Position numbers and translations under genes: made by a program. A stretch of 64,000 nucleotides of DNA from contig NZ_CP151767.2 in the NCBI RefSeq assembly GCF_038443705.2, positions 2,967,501 through 3,031,500 of the forward strand, given 5' to 3'. Position 1 is the stretch's first letter. The number at the start of each line of letters is the position of its first letter. Source of the DNA: Yoonia sp. SS1-5 (GTDB taxonomy: Bacteria > Pseudomonadota > Alphaproteobacteria > Rhodobacterales > Rhodobacteraceae). The notes beneath the pieces are model-generated. The model was not told the DNA's origin and ran no database searches. It saw nothing but the letters and a program-made list of their open reading frames with translations. This document shows, one piece after another, positions 1-9,876 of this stretch.

Positions 1-851
1 ATATCCGGGTGCCATCCTCAAGTGTCAGCACATTGGGTGACCTTCCCGATGTCATTCACATTGGCCAATCCGCCGCTGTGCAGCAAACCCTGCAGCGGGC
101 CGGGTTGAATGGTCAGGGCAAACCTGCGGCGGATGCTAGCCGTGGCCCGGGCCCAAGCTTTCCGCTTGATATCGTGATTGATGCACCATCCCGGATCTTT
201 GTGCGGGGCCGTGGGCTGGATGCCGAACTGGGCGGTCGGCTGTCGATTGGCGGCACCTCGCGCAATGTCATTCCGGTTGGTCGGTTTGATCTTTTGCGTG
301 GCCGCATTGATATCCTGCAGCAGCGATTTGAATTGACCGAGGGCAACGCATCCCTGCAGGGGGATTTTGAACCCTTCATCCGTCTTGTGGCCACAACGGA
401 AAGCAGCACAGGCACCACGATCAATATCATCGTCGAAGGCCCCGCCAGCGAACCCGAGGTCCGGTTTGAATCGACCCCCGAGCTGCCGCAGGACGAGGTG
501 TTGTCCCAGCTGATATTCGGTCGCGACCTTGACAGCATCAGTCCATTGCAGGCTGTGCAGCTGGCCTCTGCCGTGGCGACATTGGCGGGTCGGGGCGGTG
601 GTGCCGTCGACCGGCTGCGCCGCAATATCGGGCTGGATGATTTTGACGTCACCACCAATGAAGAGGGCGAAACCGCCCTGCGTGCGGGCAAATACCTGTC
701 CGAAAACGTCTACACCGATGTGACTGTGACCAGCGAGGGCGGGACCGAGATTAATCTGAACCTTGATATCACCGATGAAATCACGGCCAAGGGGACGGTC
801 GATAACGAGGGCGATACCAGCATCGGCGTGTTTTTCGAACGCGACTATTGA
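1..851 (+). CDS. tamB: TamB, C-terminal part (translocation/assembly module), 5' partial
   Basis: This is the C-terminal 280 or so residues of a TamB/DUF490 protein. The frame is open to the first base, so the gene starts upstream. TamB is an inner-membrane-anchored periplasmic protein that works with the Omp85 protein TamA in outer-membrane biogenesis. Visible family features are the beta-rich segment with RLSIGGTSRNVIPVG and RGRIDILQQRFELTEGN, the ELPQDEVLSQLIFGRDL motif, and a C-terminus with alternating beta strands ending VFFERDY. The GTG at position 9 is internal, not the real start. A tamA gene would be expected just upstream, outside the window. The gene is convergent with the next one, with 12 bases between stops. 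Confidence 0.88.
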   Translation, partial: IRVPSSSVSTLGDLPDVIHIGQSAAVQQTLQRAGLNGQGKPAADASRGPGPSFPLDIVIDAPSRIFVRGRGLDAELGGRLSIGGTSRNVIPVGRFDLLRGRIDILQQRFELTEGNASLQGDFEPFIRLVATTESSTGTTINIIVEGPASEPEVRFESTPELPQDEVLSQLIFGRDLDSISPLQAVQLASAVATLAGRGGGAVDRLRRNIGLDDFDVTTNEEGETALRAGKYLSENVYTDVTVTSEGGTEINLNLDITDEITAKGTVDNEGDTSIGVFFERDY

Positions 852-863
852 GGTTGGGGGTGT

Positions 864-2495
864 CTAGCGCACCCACACCTCGACCCGTCGGTTGCGGGTA
901 TCGGCCCCGGGCGTGTCGGAACAGGCGATTGGCCATAAAGGACCAAAGCCGATCGCAGTGAACCTGTCGCGATCCGCCGTGTCAGCGGCCTGCTGCAGAA
1001 CAATCGCGGCCCGGACTGCATCCGCATCGGCCTGCGACGCGGCGATGCCCGCGTCAACATCGCCCGGCGCTGCGCTGAACCCCGCAAGAATGACCTGCCG
1101 CCCTGCGTAGTCAGGCCGGTCGAGGAAGGCGATCAGCCGGGCGATATCGGCCTGGGACGCGTTTCCGTCAAACCGAAATGTTGTCGACAGCCTGACGGCC
1201 TCTCCCAGTGTGTCCCGCATTCGCGTCAGATGCGCGGCGCGCGCCGGATCGGCGCCATCCAAGGCGGGCAGGGGGGCCGGGTCGGGATTTGCAATGATCC
1301 GCGGCCCGATAAAGCCCGCTTGCCGGATCAGGATGTCAGCGGCGGGTGATGTGGCGAAATCCAGTAGCCCGCGAGTCTCCGGTCCCGGCGTCTGACTGCT
1401 TGTCAGTAAACGAAGCGGGCGGCGCAGCGGATCATCGCCCGCTTTGATGGCAAAGGGTGTCGCCCGCCAGGGCAGCCCGCAATTCCCGGTAAGTGACACC
1501 GGTGTCGCAGGTCCCGATGCGCTGGTTGGCACAACACCGATACCGCCGGGATTGGCCGCAATCGCCCTTGCGACGGCATCTGGTGTCTCAACAGCCACCG
1601 CGCCGGGGGCGAATGTCAGGCCCGCCGGCCCCATGAGTGCCGTGGAAAAGGCAAGCTGGCTGTCTGCGCCTGCTTTCGGGGCGAAAACCGCAACCGGAAC
1701 ATCCGGCCCGCCAAGGCTGGCCCAGTTGGCAATCTTGCCGGATAACAGGTCTTGCAGGTCCGAGAGGGCCAGTGATTGCACCGGATTGTCCGGCGAGACG
1801 ATGACCTCTAACCGGTCAAACGCGATCACGTGGTTCTGCACAGGATCGCGTAGGTTCTCAAGGCCGTCTGCCCTGAAGGTATCAACCTCGGTCTGTGTGG
1901 GCTGTCGGGACATCATTGCCAGATCCGCATCGCCGCGTTGCAGGGATGCGAGGCCCGCACCTGCATCTGTCGCTTCAATCTCGACGACAAAGCGCGGTTC
2001 GGCCGCTTCGTCAGTGTTCTGGACCACCAGTGTCATGCGCTGATCCGCCAATGCGATCCGGCGGGGGGCGCTGGCCCCCTGTTGGGCCGCATATCCCTGC
2101 ACAAGGAAGGGCATCAGAACATCGCTCATGACGCGCGATCCGGCGATGCGCACATCGGTCAGGATTTGCGCCGGATCAATCGGGTCAGCGGGTGGTGCGG
2201 TGTCCGCGATAGCGGGCGCGATGTCGATGGGTGCCGCGTCGGGAAGCTGCGGACAGGCAAGCCCCTCGCATATCGCGTCTTCGCGCGCGATGCGGATAAC
2301 GCCCAATGTCGTCTGCACCATAAAGCTTGATGTATCGCTGGGCAGAAGCCGCCCGGCGATCACGCCTGTACCCTCTTTTTCGCGAATAACCACCTGTTGC
2401 GCGCCAAGCGGCTGTGCCGTCAGACACGCAAAACACACCGCCCACAATGGGACAAGCCGCCTTTGAAAACCAAGCGTCGCAAAACCCACCCACAT
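864..2495 (-). CDS. Periplasmic PstS-like phosphate-binding domain fused to a C-terminal OmpA-like domain
   Basis: This is a 543-residue exported protein. The N-terminus (about 1-32) looks like a signal peptide ending near PLGAQQ. A short variable segment follows, then at about 110-400 a PBP-like (PstS/SBP) domain with typical pieces such as AGSRVMSDVLMPFLVQGY, GDADLAMMSRQPT and LSDLQDLLSGKIANWASLGG. The last 110 residues are OmpA-like (FRFDGNASQADIARL, ending NRRVEVWVR), which would bind peptidoglycan. It lies 12 bases after oppF and may be read through from that operon. No pst permease or ATPase is nearby, so a sensing or envelope role is as likely as transport. The start is uncertain because no strong ribosome site precedes the ATG. 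Confidence 0.75.
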   Translation of the reverse strand: MWVGFATLGFQRRLVPLWAVCFACLTAQPLGAQQVVIREKEGTGVIAGRLLPSDTSSFMVQTTLGVIRIAREDAICEGLACPQLPDAAPIDIAPAIADTAPPADPIDPAQILTDVRIAGSRVMSDVLMPFLVQGYAAQQGASAPRRIALADQRMTLVVQNTDEAAEPRFVVEIEATDAGAGLASLQRGDADLAMMSRQPTQTEVDTFRADGLENLRDPVQNHVIAFDRLEVIVSPDNPVQSLALSDLQDLLSGKIANWASLGGPDVPVAVFAPKAGADSQLAFSTALMGPAGLTFAPGAVAVETPDAVARAIAANPGGIGVVPTSASGPATPVSLTGNCGLPWRATPFAIKAGDDPLRRPLRLLTSSQTPGPETRGLLDFATSPAADILIRQAGFIGPRIIANPDPAPLPALDGADPARAAHLTRMRDTLGEAVRLSTTFRFDGNASQADIARLIAFLDRPDYAGRQVILAGFSAAPGDVDAGIAASQADADAVRAAIVLQQAADTADRDRFTAIGFGPLWPIACSDTPGADTRNRRVEVWVR

Positions 2496-2507
2496 GCGCG
2501 TCAGCCG

Positions 2508-3515
2508 CTAAGCATTTGCCGCAAGAACCTGCTTGGCGGCATGGAACGGGCATGCGACCTGATGGCCGTCGCCGAGATCTTCGAGAACGGGGCGTTCGCC
2601 CGCGCAAGATGTCTGCGTCTGGGGGCAACGGGTGCGGAAAACGCAGCCGGACGGTGGCGCCAGCGGCGAAGGAAGCTCGCCTTCCAGAATGGGCCGTGGC
2701 CGCGCCCTTTCCAGAACGGGGTCGGGGATCGGAACGGATGCGATCAGCGCCTGACTATAGGGATGTTCGGGCGCGGTTGTCAGCGTATCGCTATTGGCGG
2801 TTTCCATCACCCGGCCCAGATACATCACGACCGTGCGGTTGCTGATATGTTTCACAACGCTCAGATCATGGGCGATGAAAATCATCGACAGCCCCATATC
2901 CCGCTGCAGACTCATCAGCAGGTTGACGACCTGCGCCTGCACCGAAACATCAAGGGCAGAGACAGGTTCGTCGCAGATGATCAGTTTGGGGCGCAGGATC
3001 AACGCACGGGCAATGCCGATCCGCTGACATTGCCCGCCGGAAAACTCGTGCGGATAGCGGTTGATCAGGTTGGGCAGCAGCCCGACCTTTTCCATCAATT
3101 CACGGACGCGGGCCTTGACCTCTTTACGGGGGGTCTTGGGCTCGTGCGTGATCAGGGGTTCGGCGATGATGTCGCCAACCGTCATGCGCGGGTTCAGTGC
3201 GGCAAGCGGGTCCTGAAAGATCATCTGCACATCGCGGCGATGCACGCGACGCTGGCGCGGATCCATATTGGCCAGATCGGCCCCTTCAAACATGATATGG
3301 CCACCAGATGAGGGGACGGTGCCGACAATTGCACGGGCCAGGGTCGATTTCCCGGAACCGGATTCCCCCACAACCCCCAGACATTCGCCCGGCTGCAGAT
3401 CAAACGACACCTCCGAGACAGCATGCAGTTTGCGCGGCGGCGTCCAGGGCCATGCGCCCGGACGTCTGACATCAAAGGTGACCGACAGATCACGCACAGA
3501 CAGGATCGGTGCCAT
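2508..3515 (-). CDS. oppF: Oligopeptide ABC transporter ATP-binding protein OppF
   Basis: This is the second ATPase of a peptide importer (335 residues). It shows a Walker [10 protein letters not shown], the ABC signature FSGGQCQRIGIARAL, Walker B LIICDEPVSALDVSVQ and the switch histidine in FIAHDLSVV. The C-terminal oligopeptide/dipeptide (oligo_HPY) region carries PLAPPSGCVFRTRCPQ with the clustered cysteines of OppF/DppF proteins. Its ATG overlaps the oppD stop by one base (TAATG), so the two are translationally coupled. It acts at the cytoplasmic face with OppD on the OppBC channel. Opp and Dpp ATPases cannot be told apart from sequence; the name follows the OppA-like binding protein of the same operon. 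Confidence 0.9.
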   Translation of the reverse strand: MAPILSVRDLSVTFDVRRPGAWPWTPPRKLHAVSEVSFDLQPGECLGVVGESGSGKSTLARAIVGTVPSSGGHIMFEGADLANMDPRQRRVHRRDVQMIFQDPLAALNPRMTVGDIIAEPLITHEPKTPRKEVKARVRELMEKVGLLPNLINRYPHEFSGGQCQRIGIARALILRPKLIICDEPVSALDVSVQAQVVNLLMSLQRDMGLSMIFIAHDLSVVKHISNRTVVMYLGRVMETANSDTLTTAPEHPYSQALIASVPIPDPVLERARPRPILEGELPSPLAPPSGCVFRTRCPQTQTSCAGERPVLEDLGDGHQVACPFHAAKQVLAANA

Positions 3516-4480
3516 TACGCGACCTCCCTGACCGGCAGATGGCAGGCCCTGCGGCGCGCATCAACGGTTTCCAACAGGGGCTTTTCCGCGCGGCAATTGT
3601 CCAGCACCTGTTTGCAGCGGGGCGAGAATGGACATCCCTGCGGCAGGCGCGACATGTCAGGTGGCTCGCCCGCAATCGTGGCAAGCGTATCGTCGGCCCG
3701 ATCCAGCCGCGGAACCGCCTGCAGCAGCCCGGACGTGTAGGGGTGGGTTGGTGCGGCGAACAGCTGATCTGTTGCACCTTCTTCCATGATCTGCCCGCCA
3801 TACATCACCAGCGTACGGTCGCAAAACCCGGCCACAACGCCAAGGTCATGAGTAATCAGAATGATTGCCGTTCGAAAGTCGTTCCGGATATCGGCAAGGA
3901 CCTGCATGATCTGGGCCTGAACCGTGACGTCGAGGGCTGTGGTCGGCTCATCAGCGATCAGCAGCTTTGGCTGGCATAGCAGGGACATCGCAATCATGAT
4001 CCGTTGCCGCATCCCGCCCGAGAATTCGTGAGGATACATGGTGATCCGGGCGCGGGCATCGGGGATGCGCACCGCGTCCAGCATGCGCGCGGCCTCGGCA
4101 ATGGCGTCCGACTTGCTGACCCCTTTATGCAGGGTCAGCACCTCGGCCATTTGATCGCTGATCCGCATATAGGGGTTCAGCGATGTCATCGGATCCTGAA
4201 AGATCATCGCGATTTCCTGGCTGCGGATCTTGTTAAGGCTCTTTTGATCCATCTGCAGCAAGTCGTGCCCATCAAAACGGGCGCTGCCCGTGGCCCGCCC
4301 GTTCTTGGCCAGCAGTCCCATGGCCGCAAAAGCGGTCTGGCTTTTGCCTGATCCGCTTTCGCCCACAATCGCCAGGGTTTCGGCCCGGTCAATCCCAAAG
4401 CTGACCCCGTTCACAGCATTCACGTCACCGTCCCCGGTTGTGAAAATGACCCGCAGGTCGTCTACATCCAGCAACGCCAT
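3515..4480 (-). CDS. oppD: Oligopeptide ABC transporter ATP-binding protein OppD
   Basis: This is the first ATPase of the importer (321 residues from the chosen ATG). It has Walker [10 protein letters not shown], signature [15 protein letters not shown], Walker [17 protein letters not shown] and [11 protein letters not shown], followed by the oligo_HPY tail [15 protein letters not shown]. Walker A has SGSGKSQ rather than SGKST, which is common in OppD. I prefer the ATG at 4480: an AAGGA lies 9 bases upstream, whereas the alternative TTG at 4486 would sit only 3 bases from it. It follows oppC with a gap of 2 bases. Confidence 0.9.
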   Translation of the reverse strand: MALLDVDDLRVIFTTGDGDVNAVNGVSFGIDRAETLAIVGESGSGKSQTAFAAMGLLAKNGRATGSARFDGHDLLQMDQKSLNKIRSQEIAMIFQDPMTSLNPYMRISDQMAEVLTLHKGVSKSDAIAEAARMLDAVRIPDARARITMYPHEFSGGMRQRIMIAMSLLCQPKLLIADEPTTALDVTVQAQIMQVLADIRNDFRTAIILITHDLGVVAGFCDRTLVMYGGQIMEEGATDQLFAAPTHPYTSGLLQAVPRLDRADDTLATIAGEPPDMSRLPQGCPFSPRCKQVLDNCRAEKPLLETVDARRRACHLPVREVA

Positions 4481-4482
4481 AT

Positions 4483-5409
4483 TCAACGATCCTTGGGGTC
4501 AAGCGCGTCGCGCAAGCCATCGCCCACAAAGAAGAAGGCAAAGATGGTCAGCACGAAAAAGAAAAGCGGATAGAAAAACTGCCACAAAACACCGTTCTGC
4601 ATATTGCTGGACCCTTCGTCGATCAGCGCGCCAAGCGATGTGTTCGGCTCTTGCACGCCGAGACCGAGGAAACTGATGAAGCTTTCGTAGATGATCATGC
4701 TGGGCACCAGAAGGGTGGAATAGACAATCACGATCCCCAAAAGGTTCGGTACGATGTGGCGCAGAATGATCTTGATCGGATGCACGCCGGTTGCGACCGC
4801 AACCTCGACGAATTCCTTGTTCTTGATAGTCAGGGTTTGCCCCCGCGCAATCCGCGCCATATCCAGCCAGGAAATCAGCCCTATCCCCAGAAACAACATG
4901 AAAATCGACCGCCCGAAAATCACCAGCATCAGGATCAGCACGAACATGAACGGAATGGACATCAGCACATCGACGATGCGCATCATGATCCCGTCAACAC
5001 GCCCGCCGAAATAACCGGCAGTGGCGCCGTATAAGGTGCCCACGACCACCGCAACAAGCGCGCCCACGACCCCCACCATCAGTGATATCCGTGTCCCTTG
5101 CACAACCCGTGCAAACAGATCGCGCCCGTTCGCATCGGTCCCGAAATAATGGCCGGTTTCAAAGGATGGGACGCCCTTATAGGCGTTTGAGCCGATCAGG
5201 CTGAAATCAATGAAATCCGGTTCGTATTTCGCAAGCGCGCCCCCGAACATCGCAAAGCAGGCGATGGCGATCAGGATGATCAGCGACACCAGCGCCGCCC
5301 GGTTGCGGAAAAACCGCGTGCGGGCATCCGCCCAGAGCGACCTGCCCTGCACCTCTGCCAGTTCCATGGCCTCGCCCACACTTTCGACGGATGCTGCATT
5401 GGGAAACAT
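4483..5409 (-). CDS. oppC: Oligopeptide ABC transporter permease OppC
   Basis: This is a 308-residue inner-membrane permease. A cytoplasmic N-terminal tail (about 1-35) is followed by a first membrane helix ([20 protein letters not shown]) and then a periplasmic segment with [16 protein letters not shown], the hallmark of OppC/DppC proteins. A BPD_transp_1 domain with five more helices follows. The EAA loop that contacts the ATPases is visible as [24 protein letters not shown]. It pairs with OppB to form the channel. It sits 12 bases after oppB, with a GAGGGGG ribosome site before the ATG. Confidence 0.92.
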   Translation of the reverse strand: MFPNAASVESVGEAMELAEVQGRSLWADARTRFFRNRAALVSLIILIAIACFAMFGGALAKYEPDFIDFSLIGSNAYKGVPSFETGHYFGTDANGRDLFARVVQGTRISLMVGVVGALVAVVVGTLYGATAGYFGGRVDGIMMRIVDVLMSIPFMFVLILMLVIFGRSIFMLFLGIGLISWLDMARIARGQTLTIKNKEFVEVAVATGVHPIKIILRHIVPNLLGIVIVYSTLLVPSMIIYESFISFLGLGVQEPNTSLGALIDEGSSNMQNGVLWQFFYPLFFFVLTIFAFFFVGDGLRDALDPKDR

Positions 5410-5421
5410 GGCTTGCCCCCT

Positions 5422-6429
5422 CTAATAGCGGATTTTGGGGTCGATCCATGCGTAGAGGATATCGACCACAAGATTGAAAAGAATAGTCAGGGTTCCGACC
5501 AGAATGGTGATCCCCATGATCACCGAATAGTCCCGGTTGAAGGCAGAGTTCACAAATGCCTGCCCGATCCCACCGGTCGAGAAATAGACGTCAATGATCA
5601 CAGAGCCGGTGATCATGCCGACAAAGGCGGGCCCCAGATAGGACAGGACCGGCAGGATCGTCGGCTTCATCGCATGCCGCCAGATCACCCGGCGCATCGG
5701 AAGGCCCTTGGCCCGCGCGGTACGAATAAAATTGGTGTTCAGCACCTCCAGCATGGATGACCGGGTAATCCGGGCAATCGACGCCATATACGAGGTAGAC
5801 AGCGCGATGACAGGCATCACCAGATAGTCAAACCGCAAGGCCCCGCCCCATGGCAGGTTGAAGCACAGGTTGTTGGCGGCGGCACAGCCGTTCACAACGA
5901 CCCCACCTTCCCAGCCGCCGCCGGGAAGCCAGCTTTGCCCGGTCAGCCAGAAGCCACCCAAGGTAAAGGCAAGAACCAGCAGCGGGGCCATCACGAAATT
6001 CGGCAGCACCTGCGCGCCGACCGTGATCCCGACCGCCAGATAATCCAGCCAGGAATTCTGTCGGATCGCGGCCGCAATCCCGAGCGAGACACCCACAGCC
6101 ACGGCCACGACAAACGACCAGGCGCCATAGGTCAGCGTGACAGGGAAGCCTTGGGCGATGATGTCATTGACGCTTTGGTCCTTGTACTGAAAGGACGGGC
6201 CGAAATCGAAACTTGTGACCACGCTGACCACATAGTTGACGATCTGCTTCCAGAAGGGCTGATCCAGCCCGTATTTCGCCTCGATATTGGCGAGAACTTC
6301 GGGCGGCAACGGCCGTTCGGAATTAAACGGGCCGCCGGGTGCCGCATACATCAGGATGAACGACAGGACGACCAGAACCAACAGGGTCGGGATGGCCACG
6401 GCAAGGCGGCGAATGATGAAGCTGAACAT
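5422..6429 (-). CDS. oppB: Oligopeptide ABC transporter permease OppB
   Basis: This is a 335-residue inner-membrane permease that begins FSFIIRRLAVAIPTLLVLVV, a first helix typical of OppB/DppB. The periplasmic part includes AAPGGPFNSERPLPPE and AKYGLDQPFWKQ, both typical of the family. The EAA loop is FIRTARAKGLPMRRVIWRHAMKPT. An extra periplasmic loop of about 30 residues with two cysteines (NGCAAANNLCFN) sits before the last helices, as in several OppB proteins. It is the first gene after oppA, separated by 87 bases that hold a strong hairpin. Confidence 0.92.
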   Translation of the reverse strand: MFSFIIRRLAVAIPTLLVLVVLSFILMYAAPGGPFNSERPLPPEVLANIEAKYGLDQPFWKQIVNYVVSVVTSFDFGPSFQYKDQSVNDIIAQGFPVTLTYGAWSFVVAVAVGVSLGIAAAIRQNSWLDYLAVGITVGAQVLPNFVMAPLLVLAFTLGGFWLTGQSWLPGGGWEGGVVVNGCAAANNLCFNLPWGGALRFDYLVMPVIALSTSYMASIARITRSSMLEVLNTNFIRTARAKGLPMRRVIWRHAMKPTILPVLSYLGPAFVGMITGSVIIDVYFSTGGIGQAFVNSAFNRDYSVIMGITILVGTLTILFNLVVDILYAWIDPKIRY

Positions 6430-6466
6430 GGGTCAGGGTCCACAAATCGGGGCTTGTGACGAAATG

Positions 6467-6501
6467 TGCCGCGCCCCGATGCGGTCGCATGGGGCGCGGC
6501 A
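6467..6501 (-). terminator. Strong hairpin between oppA and oppB
   Basis: An 11-bp perfect stem (TGCCGCGCCCC pairing with GGGGCGCGGCA) extends inward by ATGC/GCAT around a GGTC loop. There is no clear T run on the minus strand, so it is more likely a partial terminator or an mRNA 3' stabiliser. It would keep oppA message in excess over the membrane components, as in many binding-protein-dependent operons. Confidence 0.6.
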
Positions 6502-6516
6502 GGTCAGTGGACCGAC

Positions 6517-8151
6517 TTACTCGGCAACCTTGTACAGGTCGCGCGAGTACCAGTTTTGTTGGAAGTTGTTGAAGGGCCAGCCTTTGAGGTCCTCGGCGAA
6601 CATCTTGACCGACGCATAGTGGTAGATCGGGATGATCGGCGTGTCCTTGGCGATGGCTTCCTCAACCGCGTCATAGTTGGCTTGCGGATTATCGGCGGTC
6701 TTTGCCTCGGCCAGCAACGCGTCAACGTCCGCATTCACGTATTTGCTGTCATTGTAACCGGATTCAGACTGCATCAGATCCAGGAAGGTGGATGCTTCGT
6801 TATAATCGGCACACCAGCCGCCGCGGGCGATGTCAAAGTCACCATTGCTGCGCGCCTCGAGGAATGTCTGCCATTCCTGATTGGCCAGCGTGGTTTCGAC
6901 CCCAAGTGTCTGTTTCCACATCTGGCTGATCGCCACGGCAACCGATTTGTGGCTTTCAGAGGTGTTGTAGACCAGATCGACGCTTAGCGGGTTGTCAGAC
7001 CCGTAGCCCGCCTCGGTCAGCAATTCCTGCGCCATGGCGTTGCGTTCGTCCTGGGTCATTGTCGCCATTGGAATGTCGGGTGTTTCAAACCCGGCAGTGG
7101 CCCAGTGGGTGAACGTGTAGGCTGGCTTCTGACCACCTGCGAGGACGTTTTCAACGATGATGTCGCGGTCAATGGCCAGGCTGAGGGCCTTGCGGACATT
7201 TGCATCCTGCAGTTCTTCGGGGGCGCCGTCACGCAGATTGAACATGTAGTAGTAGGAACAGGCCAGCGGGACAGACACAGCCTGTTCTGGATATTCCTCT
7301 GCCAGACGCGGGAATTGACCTGCCGGAACATCGGTGCGGTCAAGTTCACCGGCCAGATACCGGGTCAGTGCGACACCCTCGTCATTGATGACCAGCGATG
7401 TAACCTTTTCAAGGATGGTGTTTTGGTTGTCCCAGTACATCTCGTTGCGCTCGCGGACGAGCTTTTCCTGCGGCACATGTTCGGTCAGGACATACGCGCC
7501 GTTGGACACCATGTTGCCCGGCTTGGTCCAGTCTGCCCCGAATTCTTCAATCGTGGCCTGCGGGACGGGGAATGTGGTGAAGTGGGTCAGCATCTGCGGG
7601 AAGTAGGGCAGTGGCTGGGTCAGCCTGACCTCGAGCGTCGCGTCGTCAATGGCCGTGACACCCAGTTCGGATGGTTCGACGTCGCCTGCGATAACCTCGG
7701 ACGCGTTTTCAAGCGCCATCAATTCGATGAACCACGAATAAGGCGATGCCAGTTCAGGCGATGCGGCCCGTTTCCAGGCATATTCGAAATCGCCGGCGGT
7801 AACGGGATCGCCATTGGACCACTTGGCGTTGTCGCGCAGGGTGAAAGTATAGACAAGGTTGTCGTCGCTGACCTCATAGCCAGTGGCCACACCCGGAACC
7901 AGATTGCCATCAGCGTCCTGGTTCATCAGGCCCTCAAACAGATCACGCAGGATGTCGCCGCCGGCGCTATCCTCGGCCACGCCCGGATCAATCGACGGGC
8001 TTTCGTCGAGATCGCGATAGGTGAATGTTTGATCACTGGCCAGTGTTTCGCCGGTTTCGGGATGTGTGGCATGCCCATCTGCGTAGACCATACCGCCCGA
8101 GGCGATCAGGACTGCGGCGGTGGTTGCCATCATTTTTGTCTTCAATGTCAT
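6517..8151 (-). CDS. oppA: Oligopeptide-binding periplasmic protein OppA
   Basis: This is a solute-binding protein of the SBP_bac_5 family (544 residues from the chosen ATG). A signal peptide is obvious (MTLKTKMMATTAAVLIASGG, cleaved near VYADGHA). Motifs include LFEGLMNQDADGNLVPGVA, WSNGDPVTAGDFEYAWKR and the C-terminal region with DIARGGWCADYNEASTFLD. It resembles enterobacterial OppA/MppA more than DppA. The frame is open for 48 more codons upstream, but a GGGAG ribosome site 7 bases before 8151 and the signal peptide fix the start. It is the promoter-proximal gene of oppABCDF. Confidence 0.92.
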   Translation of the reverse strand: MTLKTKMMATTAAVLIASGGMVYADGHATHPETGETLASDQTFTYRDLDESPSIDPGVAEDSAGGDILRDLFEGLMNQDADGNLVPGVATGYEVSDDNLVYTFTLRDNAKWSNGDPVTAGDFEYAWKRAASPELASPYSWFIELMALENASEVIAGDVEPSELGVTAIDDATLEVRLTQPLPYFPQMLTHFTTFPVPQATIEEFGADWTKPGNMVSNGAYVLTEHVPQEKLVRERNEMYWDNQNTILEKVTSLVINDEGVALTRYLAGELDRTDVPAGQFPRLAEEYPEQAVSVPLACSYYYMFNLRDGAPEELQDANVRKALSLAIDRDIIVENVLAGGQKPAYTFTHWATAGFETPDIPMATMTQDERNAMAQELLTEAGYGSDNPLSVDLVYNTSESHKSVAVAISQMWKQTLGVETTLANQEWQTFLEARSNGDFDIARGGWCADYNEASTFLDLMQSESGYNDSKYVNADVDALLAEAKTADNPQANYDAVEEAIAKDTPIIPIYHYASVKMFAEDLKGWPFNNFQQNWYSRDLYKVAE

Positions 8152-8419
8152 GAAAATACTCCCTAGCTGATGTGCCGTTGACCGGCACAATTCATCATTG
8201 TCGCGCACATTGTTGCACGGATGGTCGTATCTTTTGGCCTCTACGGTGAAATGGCAAGGTAAATTGCCGCTTGACCCTGCGGTAGCCCCACCCATTGTCT
8301 GCCAGCGTACATTTTGCGCAATATCCGTAGGTTAGCGGCTAAATTCGCAAAATTATCTGACCGGCGACGGGGCTGCGTATTGATCCAATTCGATTCGCGC
8401 AAACCCGGACACGGTGCTA

Positions 8420-9016
8420 ATGGGACTGATGGATGATGATGATCGCATGACGGATTTGGCGTTGAAAGATCGCGATGGGCTGCCCGACGCCTTGCGTGTT
8501 CTGTTGGCAGATTACCCGCGCGATCAATGGGCGTCTGATCCCGGTTTCGACGGTCTGGTCCGGTTCTGGCTGGACCGGCATCTGATGTTTCGAAAGCTTT
8601 TGGCAAATCTGCAGGACGATGCCGAGGCCCTGCTGGATGCCCGCATGGACCCGCAGCGCTATGTGGCAGGCCTGTCCCGCTATGGCGGGATGTTCGTCAA
8701 TGGGTTGCACGAGCATCATACGATTGAAGACACCTACTACTTTCCCACATTGTCGCAACGCGACACCCGGATTTCGCGCGGCTTCGACATACTCGACCGG
8801 GATCACCATGATATTGATGACTATCTCAACAGCTTCGTGGCTGCGGCCAATGGCACGATCAAGGGGCTGGATGATCGCGACAAATTGCAAAACGAGGTTG
8901 GACATCTGCGCAGTGAGGTTCTGACGCTTACCGCGCTGCTCAACCGTCACCTGACGGATGAAGAGGAGCTGATCGTTCCGGTGATCCTGAAATTCGGGAC
9001 TGCCGGGCTCGGCTAG
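8420..9016 (+). CDS. Hemerythrin-like (HHE cation-binding) domain protein
   Basis: This is a helical HHE-domain protein of about 190-200 residues. Candidate metal ligands lie in the helices WLDRHLMFRK, GLHEHHTIEDTYYFP, LDRDHHDIDDYLN and LLNRHLTDEEELIVPVIL, the expected four-helix spacing of His and Glu residues. Such proteins bind a diiron centre and are linked to O2, NO or redox sensing; the ligand here is unknown. A paralogue lies at 15789-16355. The start is uncertain (ATGs at 8420, 8429 and 8447; no strong ribosome site). The gene is divergent from oppA, and its stop overlaps that of the convergent EamA gene by 3 bases. Confidence 0.8.
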   Translation: MGLMDDDDRMTDLALKDRDGLPDALRVLLADYPRDQWASDPGFDGLVRFWLDRHLMFRKLLANLQDDAEALLDARMDPQRYVAGLSRYGGMFVNGLHEHHTIEDTYYFPTLSQRDTRISRGFDILDRDHHDIDDYLNSFVAAANGTIKGLDDRDKLQNEVGHLRSEVLTLTALLNRHLTDEEELIVPVILKFGTAGLG

Positions 9017-9876
9017 GCCTGTTTTGACAATTGCACCGCCAGGATGCCGCCTGCGATGATTGCGACCCCGACAATATCAAGCCCGCCAATCTGTTCACCC
9101 AAAAGCACGGCGGCAATTGCCACCCCCAGAAACGGGTTCAGGAAGTGAAAGGTCGAGGCCTTCACCGCCCCGATCCGACCGACCAGCAGGAACCAGACCA
9201 GTGTGGCCGCCAGTCCGGGCACCAACGTCGTGTAGATAAAGGCCACACCCAATTGCCAGGTCCATCTGACATCCAGCGTTTCGAACATCAGCGCAGGGAT
9301 CCATAGCATCGCACTGCCCACCAGCATCTGCAGTCCGACAATCATCAAGACATTGCCGCCCGATGATGCGCCCAGCACCGCAAGTGTTGCGATGGTCAGT
9401 GAGACCACCCCGATGACACACAGGATCAGACCAAACAGATCGACCCCGCCTTGCAGTCGTGCGCCCATGATCAGGCCGACCCCCGCAATCCCCGCAACCA
9501 GTCCGATGATCCCTAGCGGCCTGATCCGCGTTCCGAAGACCAGCCAACCCGCCACCGCCACCAAAAGTGGCATCGTCGATGCAATGATGGCCGCAAGGGA
9601 TGCAGGCACTGTTTGCATCGCGACAAAGTTCAGCCCCAGATACAGGGCATTCTGGCAAGCCCCGAAAATCAGCACCCCCATCCACTGTGTCCGGGTCAAT
9701 CGGGCGGATTGGCCCAGCCAGGCCGCGATCCCTACACCGATCAGCCCCGATATCAGAAACCGCAAGGCCAACGCGCCAAGCGGTGGGGCGTATTCGACGA
9801 TGACCCGTGCGGACGTAAAGGCCGACGACCACATCAGCGCGAATGCCAGCCCCATGATGATTGCCTTGATATCCAT
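9013..9876 (-). CDS. EamA/DMT-family transporter
   Basis: This is a 287-residue integral membrane protein with about ten hydrophobic segments arranged as two EamA repeats (MGLAFALMWSSAFTSARV at the start, then GLVAGIAGVGLIMGARLQGG at the middle). The family exports amino acids, metabolites or drugs; the substrate cannot be told. The ATG at 9876 follows a GGTGG site, while an in-frame GTG at 9885 is a weaker choice. It is divergent from the response regulator gene across about 110 bases. Confidence 0.85.
   Translation of the reverse strand: MDIKAIIMGLAFALMWSSAFTSARVIVEYAPPLGALALRFLISGLIGVGIAAWLGQSARLTRTQWMGVLIFGACQNALYLGLNFVAMQTVPASLAAIIASTMPLLVAVAGWLVFGTRIRPLGIIGLVAGIAGVGLIMGARLQGGVDLFGLILCVIGVVSLTIATLAVLGASSGGNVLMIVGLQMLVGSAMLWIPALMFETLDVRWTWQLGVAFIYTTLVPGLAATLVWFLLVGRIGAVKASTFHFLNPFLGVAIAAVLLGEQIGGLDIVGVAIIAGGILAVQLSKQA

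Noticed and set aside
7105..8166. 353-residue open frame antisense to oppA
   Set aside because: It has the composition of a shadow frame of a GC-rich gene, no ribosome site and no recognisable domain, and oppA is certain on the other strand.
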